Positions 9,360 to 18,564 of a DNA stretch of 64,000 bases are shown in pieces. The notes under the pieces are model-generated. The model saw only the letters and a program-made list of their open reading frames with translations, was not told the origin of the DNA and made no database searches. Position numbers and translations under genes: made by a program. This stretch comes from Pseudanabaena minima (lineage in GTDB: Bacteria; Cyanobacteriota; Cyanobacteriia; Pseudanabaenales; Pseudanabaenaceae): the NCBI RefSeq assembly GCF_051131155.1, contig NZ_CP159508.1, positions 4,526,001 through 4,590,000 of the forward strand. Direction: 5' to 3'. Position 1 is the first letter of the stretch. Every line of letters starts with the position of its first letter.

Positions 9360-9392
9360 TATTTGCGGCGTGCGAAGCACGCCGCAAATAGC
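9358..9392. repeat. 35-bp perfect palindrome, tip GCGAAGC
   Basis: Two 16-bp arms (GCTATTTGCGGCGTGC and its mirror) flank a GAA loop. It overlaps the previous palindrome by two bases. GCGAAGC is known as an exceptionally stable DNA mini-hairpin. Confidence 0.8.
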
Positions 9393-9488
9393 TCTATATC
9401 GAACTGATGTTAAGTTAGTCCATCTCCCTCTTAGAGCGTAGTTGAAACCTATTGGATATCTCTACAGACTGATTCGGGTTCTAAACAC

Positions 9489-9517
9489 TTTACAAAACTA
9501 AATAAAGAAGATACTGT
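9489..9517 (+). promoter_or_regulatory. probable psbA promoter
   Basis: TTTACA (9489-9494) is followed after 17 bp by TACTGT (9512-9517). TTTACA is the usual -35 of cyanobacterial psbA promoters; the -10 is weak. The start codon is 57 bp further on, leaving a leader without a clear Shine-Dalgarno sequence. Confidence 0.5.
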
Positions 9518-9574
9518 TTATTCATTGGCGAAAGCTAAATACATAATTCATCATTTCAACGCAATCATAAACTA

Positions 9575-10657
9575 ATGACCACAGCAGTACAAAGACGCGA
9601 AAGCGCATCTATCTGGGACCAGTTTTGCAACTGGATCACCAGCACCGACAACCGCCTCTATGTAGGCTGGTTCGGCGTAATCATGATCCCTTGCTTACTC
9701 GCAGCGACCATTTGCTTCGTAATCGCCTTCATCGCAGCACCACCTGTCGATATTGACGGTATCCGTGAACCAGTAGCAGGTTCCTTGCTATTCGGCAACA
9801 ACATGATTTCCGGCGCAGTCGTACCATCCTCCAACGCGATTGGCCTGCACTTTTACCCCATTTGGGAAGCAGATAGCCTCGACGAATGGCTATACAACGG
9901 TGGTCCTTACCAATTGGTAATTTTCCACTTCTTGCTCGGAATTTTCTGCTACATGGGACGTGAATGGGAATTGTCATACCGCCTCGGTATGCGTCCATGG
10001 ATCGCCGTAGCATACTCTGCCCCCGTAGCAGCAGCAACCGCAGTATTCTTGATCTACCCAATCGGACAAGGAAGCTTCTCTGACGGTATGCCTTTGGGAA
10101 TCAGTGGTACATTCAACTTCATGATCGTATTCCAAGCAGAGCACAACATCTTGATGCACCCCTTCCACATGTTGGGCGTAGCAGGCGTGTTCGGCGGTTC
10201 CTTGTTCAGTGCAATGCACGGTTCATTGGTAACCAGCAGCTTGATCCGTGAAACAACCGAAAACGAAAGCCAAAACGCAGGCTACAAATTCGGACAAGAA
10301 GAAGAAACCTACAACATCGTTGCAGCACACGGCTACTTCGGACGCTTGATTTTCCAATACGCCAGCTTCAACAACAGCCGCAGCTTGCACTTCTTCTTGG
10401 CACTATGGCCAGTAGTTGGCATCTGGTTCACCGCATTGGGCGTAAGCACGATGGCATTCAACTTGAATGGTTTCAACTTCAACCAATCGATTTCTGACAG
10501 CCAAGGACGTGTAGTACCATCTTGGGCAGACGTAATCAACCGCGCAAACTTGGGTATGGAAGTAATGCACGAGCGCAATGCTCACAACTTCCCTCTCGAT
10601 TTGGCTGCTGTTGATGTTGCTCCTGTTGCTATGAGCGCTCCTTCTATCAATGGTTAA
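9575..10657 (+). CDS. psbA: photosystem II reaction-centre protein D1
   Basis: The full 360-residue D1 protein binds P680, pheophytin, QB and the Mn4CaO5 cluster in the thylakoid membrane. All key ligands are in their standard places: Tyr161, Asp170, Glu189, His190, His198, His215, His252, Ser264, His272, His332, Glu333, His337 and Asp342. C-terminal processing would occur after Ala344. Residue 130 is Glu (CYMGREWEL), the form generally linked to high-light or D1:2-type copies rather than the Gln130 form. Codon use is unusually C-ending, typical of highly expressed genes. It is monocistronic with its own terminator. Confidence 0.99.
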   Translation: MTTAVQRRESASIWDQFCNWITSTDNRLYVGWFGVIMIPCLLAATICFVIAFIAAPPVDIDGIREPVAGSLLFGNNMISGAVVPSSNAIGLHFYPIWEADSLDEWLYNGGPYQLVIFHFLLGIFCYMGREWELSYRLGMRPWIAVAYSAPVAAATAVFLIYPIGQGSFSDGMPLGISGTFNFMIVFQAEHNILMHPFHMLGVAGVFGGSLFSAMHGSLVTSSLIRETTENESQNAGYKFGQEEETYNIVAAHGYFGRLIFQYASFNNSRSLHFFLALWPVVGIWFTALGVSTMAFNLNGFNFNQSISDSQGRVVPSWADVINRANLGMEVMHERNAHNFPLDLAAVDVAPVAMSAPSING

Positions 10658-10675
10658 TCTTCGAGTTTAGTCTCT

Positions 10676-10725
10676 ACCCAAAAACAAAAAAGCAACCCTT
10701 AGGGGTTGCTTTTTTGTTTTTGGGT
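10676..10725. terminator. psbA terminator
   Basis: Arms of 23 bp (10676-10698 and 10703-10725) form a perfect stem with a TTAG loop and long A and T tracts. It also lies behind the convergent toxin gene and could serve both. Confidence 0.9.
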
Positions 10726-10787
10726 CTTTTTTGTATGAGGCGATCGCCTTGTTCGTTGATTATGTACTGGACTGTTTCAGGCATAAT

Positions 10788-11102
10788 TTAGCTCCCATTT
10801 TCATCAGTAAATTCTTCAAATATGGATTCAATATCACGTTTTCCAGATATCACTCGAATGATATCAATGCCATCGGTACGTGGATAATAAAAGACAATGT
10901 AATCATCTATTGTGAAACCCCGCAAATTAACGGCAATCCCAGTGTAGCTTTTGCCCATGTTGGGGAAATTAGCAACGAGCTTACATTTTTGGCGGATAGC
11001 ATCAAATAGATTACTGGCTGCTTTGGGATTAATCTGTCCGATAAATGTGCAGATATCATCTAGATCTTGGATGGCTATATTTGAGAAGGAGTAGCTAGAC
11101 AT
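10788..11102 (-). CDS. RelE/ParE-family toxin
   Basis: A 104-residue protein with the ParE layout: SNIAIQDLDDICTFIGQINPKAA at the N-terminus, FPNMGKSYTGI and LRGFTIDDYIVFYYPRTDGIDIIRVISGKRDIES. ParE toxins poison DNA gyrase whereas RelE toxins cut mRNA; the Pro-Met-Gly and FYYP-IIRV pattern favours ParE. The antitoxin gene precedes it with a 12-bp gap, the normal toxin-antitoxin order. The length is typical and the frame complete. The stop codon lies next to a 15-bp match to the IS630 terminus seen at 45300 (10765-10779). Confidence 0.9.
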   Translation of the reverse strand: MSSYSFSNIAIQDLDDICTFIGQINPKAASNLFDAIRQKCKLVANFPNMGKSYTGIAVNLRGFTIDDYIVFYYPRTDGIDIIRVISGKRDIESIFEEFTDENGS

Positions 11103-11114
11103 AATGAATCTTTT

Positions 11115-11372
11115 TTATCTTTGACTCATCTGCTCTAGTTTGACCTGTAATTGTTGGAATACTAATTCACCATCAACGACATCGCCTTGTTTAATTTGTT
11201 CTGTTCCTTCAGCAATTTTTTTCCTTAGTTCACTCAACTTTTGTTGTTTAGTTTCATATTCTTCTAGGAGTTGAAATGCAAAAGCTAGGAGAGAGTCAAC
11301 ACTTTGATACTTCCCATCTTGAAGTTTGGCACGAATAAAGTTTTCCTGTTCTGGCTTTAAAGCAATGTTCAT
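11115..11372 (-). CDS. ParD-family antitoxin
   Basis: An 85-residue protein read from ATG at 11372 (MNIALKPEQENFIRAKLQDGKYQSVDSLLAFAFQLLEEY). The ribbon-helix-helix opening and a long charged helix (QQKLSELRKKIAEG) are the ParD pattern. It would neutralise the adjacent toxin and repress their shared operon through DNA binding. A longer frame starts at 11429, but its first 19 residues are not family-like. The promoter must lie in the 62 bp between it and the Type ISP stop at 11435. Confidence 0.87.
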   Translation of the reverse strand: MNIALKPEQENFIRAKLQDGKYQSVDSLLAFAFQLLEEYETKQQKLSELRKKIAEGTEQIKQGDVVDGELVFQQLQVKLEQMSQR

Positions 11373-13350
11373 TTTCCTAATCCTGCGAAAGTTGGAATCA
11401 TTAGCTAGTATAGCGTAACTATAAATCATGGCGATTATATGGTGCGCTCATTCAATGGTGGCAAGCTGTTCACAATTTTAACGGACTCAATGCTTACACG
11501 GACGATGCGCTTAACGAGGTCGATGATGTAGCGCGGGTCGTCTGACCAGTGGTTAGGATCGTTGCGAATTTGGCTATCTTTATCGACGGTGATTTGATAG
11601 CGTTCCATGATCCATTCTAGGGCGGGTTTGCCGTTGACGATGTATTCGTAGGCTTGTAATGGAATGCCTGAGAGGGTGATTTTGCTGTTGTAGATGATGG
11701 TGGTTTTATCTATCGCTTTGTTTTTGACTCCAAATTTCATTTTGGATACACGATAGTCTTTGTCTTCGAGATAGAGTTCGCTTTTGAATTCTTCTAATGG
11801 ATAGGGTTCGATATTTTCATAGTTGAGATGCCATTGGGCGAGGTTGCGTCCTGCGGTGTTGAAGCTGTGGAAGTCGGCGGCGTAGGGGATGCGGGGCAAC
11901 ATTTTTTTGAGGTCGGCGGCGAAGCGTTGTTTGTATTCGGGGCTATGGAGGATGCCATAGACATAATAGAAGATGTCTTCTTTTGTGATGGTTTGGTCTT
12001 GATAGGTGGTTTGGAAGTCGCTGAGGATGGTGTCGGGGATGTTTTCTTTTTTGGTGTAGCCTGTTTCGGTTAGGAAGAGTGAGGTTTGGTCGGTTGGTTC
12101 GGGTTTTTCATAGGTGTAAAGTGGGAAGCATTGACCAGTATGTTGTAAATGAACATTTGGAATAACATCTACAATCAATGAAGAAAAATCTTTCTGTGCA
12201 GCTATTCCTGTTATACAAATCACTAAGTTTTTCGTACTTTGATTTGGGGAAAACCTAAGATTCTGACCAAGTCTTTCTACAAAGCTAACATTCAGATATA
12301 GATGTTGTTTACAATAGGGACGATATATTCCTACGCGAATCAAAGATTGATTAAATGTATGTTCTTTTCTCTTTTTGAGATCGTCTTTTAGATTCACTGT
12401 CCAGCTAATTTTAGTAGGATCTATATCAATAAACTTATCTAGATCATTCTTTTCCTGTGATATTAGGATTTCAACTTGAGAATTATAAAAATCAATCATA
12501 TTAGTCATGTTACTAATTAGATTTGCATAGGAAAAGTTATATACCCAAGCATCTCTACCAGTCATTACACCTTTTGAATATAAATCAAAAATAGCATTGC
12601 TAGATTTATCGGTTTTATCGCCAATTGAAATAAATTTGTCAAATGCTGGATCTCGTTGATTTATCCAGTCTTGGCTTTCGTTAGGGGTTATCGAATCCCA
12701 ATCAATGCTTCTGAAACTGCCAAAATCCTTAATCTTGTCTAGCTTTTCTTCACGGCTCAAATAATCGCCAATATCGTGATAAAAAAGTTTATGCTGTCCT
12801 GATTTTTCAGGATTTTTGATTAATAAAATAATGGTAATTGTAGCACGACTTCCAGAACCAAAAATTTTACCGCCTTCCTGTCGTGAATTTTCACCCGATG
12901 TACGTTGATTTCCTCGTAAATTGAAACAATAAACGCTCGTAAATTCATCAATCAAACACTTTCGTAACCCATCAGCAGAGTTACTGTCAATAAACGCACC
13001 ATTAATTACATAACAAACTATTCCCCTATCCTTAATTCTATTGCTTGCCCAGCGTATAGCCCTAATTTCAGAAGCATAAAGACTGTTCTTTAATGTTGCA
13101 CTGGAATATTTTGCATAGGTATCTCGAATGTTGTCATCTAAAGAAGGATACTTGAGATTTTTATTACTTTCATTTTCGGTTTCTTGAACACCTGAATAAG
13201 GCGGATTGCCAATAATGACCCGAATATCATTATTTCGCTGCCTCACCACACGCTGATTATTTTCAGGAAACATCACCTCATTCAAAGTCCCCTGACTCTC
13301 AAACATCTGAAATGTGTCAGTAAGGACAATGCCGTTAAAGGGTTGGTAAT

Positions 13351-13975
13351 GCCCTTCGGCTTCGCTCAGGGCGCGGGTTGCCTCGTTCCCTGTGTCGTTC
13401 CCTGAGCGGAGTCGAAGGGAACGGATTTCTGCTTGAGATTGCCCTTCGACTTCGCTCAGGGCGCGGGTTGCCTCGTTCCCTGAGTCGTTCCCTGAGCGGA
13501 GCCGAAGGGAACGGATTTCTGCTTGAGATTGCCCTTCGACTTCGCTCAGGGCGCGGGTTGCCTCGTTCCCTGTGTCGTTCCCTGAGCGGAGCCGAAGGGA
13601 ACGGATTTCTGCTTGAGGTTGCCCTTCGACTTCGCTCAGGGCGCGGGTTGCCTCGTTCCCTGTGTCGTTCCCTGAGCGGAGCCGAAGGGAACGGATTTCT
13701 GTGTGAAGTTGCCCTTCGGCTTCGCTCAGGGCTCGGGTTGCCTGTTGTCCTGCTTGAAGTTGCCCTTCGACTTCGCTCAGGGCGCGGGTTGCCTCGTTCC
13801 CTGAGTCGTTCCCTGAGCGGAGTCGAAGGGAACGGATTTCTGCTTGAGGTTGCCCTTCGACTTCGCTCAGGGCGCGGGTTGCCTGTTGTCCTGTTTGAAG
13901 TTGCCCTTCGGCTTCGCTCAGGGCGCGGGTTGCTTCGTTCCCTGTGTCGTTCCCTGAGCGGAGTCGAAGGGAACG
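13351..13975. repeat. in-frame 90/51-bp palindromic repeat array inside Type ISP gene
   Basis: Eight contiguous units start at 13351, 13441, 13531, 13621, 13711, 13762, 13852 and 13903. Lengths are 90, 90, 90, 90, 51, 90, 51 and a final 73 bp. Each full unit carries a 20-bp inverted pair, CCCTTCGACTTCGCTCAGGG and CCCTGAGCGGAGTCGAAGGG, about 29 bp apart. The 51-bp units lack the second arm. All complete units are multiples of three, so the host frame continues as a repeat of RSLRLRSGND-GNEATRALSEVEG. Other frames on both strands are open too, purely because the repeat lacks stops. Confidence 0.95.
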
Positions 13976-15951
13976 ACACAAATCATGAAACGCCGCCTCA
14001 ATATTAATCGCCGCGATGTAATACGCAAGCAACACAATCTCATTCGCGTGAAGCTCCTGATGATACTTCCGCTCCAAATCCTGCGGCGCAATCAAACCAT
14101 TCTGCAACAACCGCACCATAAAAGTCCCCGTCCCCGTAAACGGATCGAGAATATGCACATTTTCATCCGTCAAACCCACCCCAAACTCCAGACGCAGCGC
14201 ATCATCTGCACTTCGCACAATAAAATCGACCACCTCCACAGGCGTATACACAATACCCAACCGTTCCGCCATGCGTGGAAAAGCATTCTTAAAAAACTTA
14301 TCGTAAAGCTCAATAATAATCTTCTGCTTGCCCAGAGCATTATCAATCCCACTCGCTCGCGTCTTCACACTCGCATAAAACTTATCTAAACTCGCAATTT
14401 CTTTACCTAAAGATTGCCCCTCAAGAGCATCGAGCATCTTTTGCATCGCGATCGATACAGGATTTAATTGCGTAAATTGATAATCCTCAAACAACGCATC
14501 AAACACAGGCTTCGTGATCAAATGCTGTGACAACATCTCGATCGCATCGGATTCACTAATACTCGGATTGAGATTACAGCGCAAACCTTCCAAAAAATCA
14601 TCAAAAGCTTGACGGTGCGTAGCTTCCGAACTAGACAATAAAGCCTTAATCCGTGACGTATGGCGATCGGCAATTTGCGCCACATCCTTCGCCCAATCTT
14701 CCCAATAACGGCGATCGCCACATTTAACGACAATCTTGGCATAGATCGCATCGCGCCACTCTTCCAATTGCGGAAAATTCAGCGTCATTTGTCGCGCCTT
14801 CGGCTGACCATTACCGACTTTCTCCACATCATCGGACGCACCACCACCGACACCGATCACATCCACTTGCGGCGGTCTAGTTTCATTCAACTCAATTTTG
14901 TTGATAATCGCATTAAAGCGATCGTCATGGGCGCGTAAGGCTTGCAGCACCTGCCAGACCACCTTGTACTTCTCATGATCCTTCAGTGCCTCCTCTGGAG
15001 TCATATCCGCAGGAATCCCAATCGGCAAAATAATATAACCGTACTTTTTGCCCTCAGCCTTTCGCATCACCCGCCCCACCGACTGCACCACATCCACCAC
15101 CGAGTTACGCGGCGACAGGAAAATCACTGCATCCAAGGCTGGTACATCCACCCCTTCCGATAGGCATCGCGCATTGGAGAGAATCCGACAAAGATTACCT
15201 TGACTGCTCGTATCCGCCTTCAGCCAATCTAGCTTCTGATTGCGAACCATCACATTCTGCTTACCATCAACGTGCTGCACCTCGCAGGGCAGAATCTCCT
15301 CATCGGGATGGGTCTTTTGATATTCCTCAATGATTTGCGAAAACATCTCCGTAAATCTTTTTTCTGAAGCAGCGATCGTCCCCGCAAAAGCGACAGCACG
15401 GCGCATCGGCGCAATATCTCCCTGCACATCTTCGCGATCGCTTTCCGCCGCAAATCGTTTCGACAATCCATTCCAACAACCCGTGATCTTCACTGCGTCC
15501 TCTAACCTGAGTTCGTTATTGTCATCGGCTAACTGACGCTGAAAAGTAGCACTGACATACTTCTCATCCACAGCCAACACCATCACCTTATAATCCGTCA
15601 ACAGCCCCGTCGCCACCGCCTCCGCAAATCCTAAACGATGGAACTCTTGACCATAGATTTTCTCATCATCCATCGAGCAGACGATCGCCTCATTTTCCTT
15701 AGCTTTACTTTTAGCCGCATCCCCATAGAGTCTAGGCGTAGCCGTCATATACAGCCGCTTTTTCGCCTTAATAAAGTCCTGATCATGCACCTTCACAAAA
15801 TGCGAATCATCATCCCCCGCCAAAGTCACGCCCGTAGTCCGATGCGCCTCATCGCAAGTAATCAAATCAAACTCTGGTAAGCCTTTCTTCTGTGCATCTG
15901 CGATCGCCTGAATCGATTGATAAGTAGAGAAAATGACGGTAAGAACAGGAG

Positions 15952-16097
15952 ATCCCCCTAAATCCCCCTTGTAAAGGGGGACTTGAAGACTCCGACTCTT
16001 CTCCCCCCTTATTAAGGGGGGCTGGGGGGGATCATTACCATCATCAACAGTAGAAGATCCCCCTTGTATCTTAGAGAAGTGGTAGACCGATCCCCCT
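15952..16097. repeat. CCCCTT-rich repeat within Type ISP gene, left of IS110
   Basis: The segment contains TCCCCCTTGTAAAGGGGGA palindromes and a TTATTAAGGGGGGCTGGGGGG variant. It is translated in frame as LQVPLYKGDLGGS and DPPQPPLIRGE. A second copy of the GTAAAGGGGGACTTGAAG end lies at 17311-17340, on the far side of the IS110-type element, so the element sits inside this repeat. Similar sequences are scattered through many cyanobacterial genomes (general knowledge). Confidence 0.85.
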
Positions 16098-17310
16098 AAG
16101 GTCAAAAAGATCGAGATTTAGCAAGGGTCACCACACAAAAACAATGATGGAATATAACTCGAACAATCGCCAGGGAATTAAATCTCGCATCAGGCAAGGA
16201 AGAGATTTTTCTATCATACGCAAAAAAGGTGGAGAAAAAACATGAGTCAAATATGGGTAGGTATAGATGTTTGTAAAGCATGGTTAGACGTGCATATTCG
16301 TCCCGAACAAAGGATATATCGATTGCCGAATACCGAGGCAGGAGCAAAAGAGTTAATCAGCCAACTACCTGCCCCCACAGAGGTCGGACGAGTCATTCTT
16401 GAAGCAACAGGAGGGATGGAATTGACATCGGCATTGACATTACATCAAGCAGGATTTCCTGTAGTTGTAATCAATCCGAGGCAATCGCGCAACTTTGCCA
16501 AAGCAACGAATCAACTAGCAAAAACAGACAAAGTGGATGCCAAGATTCTTGCCTTTTTCGGCGAAGCCTTACGCCCTGAAGTAAGGACAATGGCAGCAGA
16601 GAGACTCGTCAGTTAAACGATCTAGTTACTCGTCGCCGCCAAATTGTGGAGATGCTGACAGCCGAGCGCAACCGTTTAGCATCTATTCGCGGGAAAGCTC
16701 GTGAAGATATCGAAGCGAATATTGAGTGGTTGAATCAACGCCTCAAAGGAATTGACGAACAAATTGCCCAGCAGATAAAAGAATCTACTCTTTGGACTGA
16801 ACAACAGGCAATTTTGACCAGTGTACCTGGGGTTGGACTCGTCGTGGCAAGCACACTGTTATCTTCTTTGCCTGAGCTAGGAACCCTTACCCCCAAACAA
16901 ATTTCTAGTTTGGTTGGACTGGCTCCGATGAATTGTGATAGCGGACAAATGCGTGGTAAGCGGAGAATTACTGGTGGTCGTGCCTCAGTTCGAGCAGTTC
17001 TATATATGGCGGCTCTGGTTGCGGTTCGGTATAATCCTGTGATTCGTGCGTTTTACGATCGCCTGATTGCAAGGGGCAAGCTTAAAAAAGTTGCTCTGAC
17101 TGCATGTATGCACAAGCTATTGATTATTCTCAATGCCATGCTCAAACAAAAAACTGCGTGGCGTGAGACTGTTGTTGTGACTACCTAGATAGAGGATAGA
17201 TTTAAACTGTTTTTTAGACCTGTCTATGGTCTTGCTTTAACGTGAGTAATTTTGGATTCATTTTTTCCTGAATGAATTAAACTTATGCCTTGACATTTAA
17301 GACAATCGCT
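16098..17310 (+). mobile_element. IS110-family insertion sequence
   Basis: The element spans about 1213 bp, deduced from the host gene. The flanks CCCCCT (to 16097) and AAATCCCC (from 17311) rejoin to the intact repeat CCCCCTAAATCCCC, also seen nearby at 15952, and restore the Type ISP frame exactly. A CT dinucleotide precedes each junction (16096-16097 and 17309-17310), as expected for the CT core of IS110 recombination. There are no terminal inverted repeats, also typical. CTAA is shared by both flanks, so the edges are certain only to within about 4 bp. Non-coding stretches of 144 bp (left) and 122 bp (right) could hold the bridge RNA. Confidence 0.88.
16242..17188 (+). pseudogene. IS110 transposase, split by a one-base frameshift
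   Basis: The first part (16242-16616) is the DEDD RuvC-like domain: GIDVCKAWLDVHI, ILEATGGME and KTDKVDAKIL show the acidic residues. The second part (to 17188) holds the Tnp domain with VPGVGLVVASTLL, LVGLAPMNCDSG and RASVRAVLYMAALVA, which has the catalytic-type Ser. The reading frame changes at about 16605-16607. After Glu-Arg the homologous continuation Arg-Gln-Leu-Asn-Asp-Leu is found in another frame, so one base has been lost. IS110 enzymes are normally one chain, so the copy is probably inactive, unless this is a sequencing error. Confidence 0.85.
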
Positions 17311-18263
17311 AAATCCCCCTTGTAAAGGGGGACTTGAAGATTAAGCGCCTGATACCGCCCCACGATCGCATCGACATCCGTAGTCGCAGGAAAAGCCAAA
17401 TCACGGGCGCTCATGTCCTCCGTATCCGACTTTTTCGACACCTTCGCATCGGAACAAACTGCAATACTCTGTAACTTCACCGTTGCCTCCGCCGACCATT
17501 CCCGCAAAGTCTGCGACAGTAGCGAAATCGAAGGCACTAAAAACAAAACCGTGGCGCTACCCTTCTCAATGGCAAACCTCTCGGCAATCTGCAAAGCCGT
17601 ATAGGTCTTACCTGTACCGCAAGCCATGATCAACTTACCGCGATCGCCTGTCGCAAACCCCGCCATCACCCTGTCCAGAGCCATACTCTGATGCGGTCTA
17701 ATCGACTTTTTCGGCTTTAACGGCAAAACTGGCGCGGGGCGTGTCTCTAAATCATCAGCATCAATACTTGTAGAAACACTCTGTACGGCATAGCGCAAAT
17801 TTTGGGAACTTACCTGACTCCAATCCACAGGGCTTTGATCGAGATCGTATAGGGTCAGGCGATCGACAGGAATGTGCTGATTTTTTAGCGCATCTTCTGC
17901 ATTCTTGCCCCAACCGCAAGTGGTCACAATTAAGCGATGCTTAAACGGTGCTTTCCCCGAAGCTGTAAAAAACGAATCAATATCCTTTTTATCCAACACA
18001 TGATCGGGCTGATAGCACTTGCACTGAATTGCCCAGTAATCTCCAGTAGCCCTCTCTTCTGCTACCAAATCAATCCCCAAATCGCCCTTACCATTGCGTA
18101 AAGGGAAATCCATCCACAAATATACTCGTTTAAACAGTTCCGCATATCGTGGATCGGTTCGCAAATACGCCAGTATCAGATGTTCAAACTTATCACCTAG
18201 ATCACGAGTTGAGGTTGCCTCTTGACGAAACTGCTCAAGAATATGGTGAATGGTGACAGTCAT
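17311..18263 (-). pseudogene. Type ISP restriction-modification enzyme, nuclease and helicase N-terminal part
   Basis: The start is ATG at 18263 (MTVTIHHILEQFRQ). A longer frame to 18386 runs through a palindrome and is not used. Residues 20-140 are an Mrr-like PD-(D/E)xK nuclease: GKGDLGIDLVAE with Asp65, and YWAIQCKCY with Gln80 and Lys82. Residues 183-300 begin the SF2 helicase: RPHQSMALDRVM is the Q-like motif and MACGTGKT (213-220) is Walker A. Read-through into the IS adds a few foreign residues and a stop at 17283. In this family the enzyme methylates one strand of an asymmetric site and cleaves after head-on translocation. This fragment alone has neither a complete motor nor a methyltransferase. 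Confidence 0.9.
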
Positions 18264-18564
18264 GTTAAATTTATGCAAATTTTTAGCAAATATTAGCATA
18301 TTCTGCGTATTTGCTTGTACCTGCAACGCAAACCAAAAAGATGAGTGGCGGTGCTTCGCGCCGCCACTCATCTTTTTGGTTTGCAAAACTTACATTACGG
18401 ACAAACTATCGTAAGGACGGTAATCAGCCAAATTGTGATCGGTTGCCCCTGCCAAAGATGTACGTGTGTCTTATAGCTATAGAAGCTTTGGGAGGCAATA
18501 TGTTAGACTGCATAGCTACTTTGGATCATTAAGACAACCCTAAGCGCAATAGCAATCGAAAATT
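18264..18564. other. intergenic region between divergent genes
   Basis: Contains the palindrome at 18333-18385 and then a plain leader for the L,D-transpeptidase gene. No small gene or RNA signature is visible, and no clear promoter hexamer pair was found. Confidence 0.5.
18333..18385. repeat. 53-bp palindrome, tip GCTTCGC
   Basis: Arms AAACCAAAAAGATGAGTGGCGG and CCGCCACTCATCTTTTTGGTTT are perfect around a GCTTCGC-type tip. It lies between the starts of two divergent genes, so it cannot be a conventional terminator for either. The arm AAAAGATGAG recurs in the hairpin at 42111. Confidence 0.8.

Larger units (their letters stand above)
9048..9574. other. 527-bp hairpin cluster before psbA
   Basis: No coding sequence. 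Five inverted repeats are packed between 9081 and 9392 and listed separately. The last ~180 bp carry the psbA promoter and leader. The segment 9189-9291 is bounded by ATACCAA and TTGGTAT and looks like a small mobile or dispersed repeat unit. Confidence 0.7.
11435..16097 (-). pseudogene. Type ISP restriction-modification enzyme, helicase-methyltransferase part, cut by IS110
   Basis: This is the larger piece of a single-chain enzyme of the LlaGI/LlaBIII kind. It carries the SF2 helicase DEAH box (DLITCDEAHRTT), the late helicase motif QSVGRVMRKAEGKKYG, a coupler, then a gamma-class adenine methyltransferase with motif I (ILDPFTGTGTF) and motif IV (IGNPPYSG), and a target-recognition region to the C-terminus. 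Two insertions are tolerated in frame: a CCCCTT-rich repeat encoding LQVPLYKGDLGGS near the start, and about 208 residues of palindromic repeat between methyltransferase motifs I and IV. Joining it to 17311-18263 without the IS gives 1871 residues with no stop. About 1600 remain without the repeats, the normal family size. The IS removes its start, so it is inactive as it stands. Confidence 0.9.

Noticed and set aside
13351..13975. CRISPR-like array
   Set aside because: Units are contiguous with no unique spacers, vary between 90 and 51 bp, and are in a coding frame. No cas gene is nearby.
13335..14007. Long open frames on the other frames and strand across the repeat array (Arg/Ser/Leu-rich proteins of about 210 residues)
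   Set aside because: They exist only because the 90-bp unit lacks stops in several frames; composition is periodic, they have no ribosome site, and they overlap the Type ISP gene.
13978..16097. Intein in the Type ISP protein
   Set aside because: The inserted segments are repetitive DNA repeats without splicing motifs (Cys/Ser start, His-Asn end).
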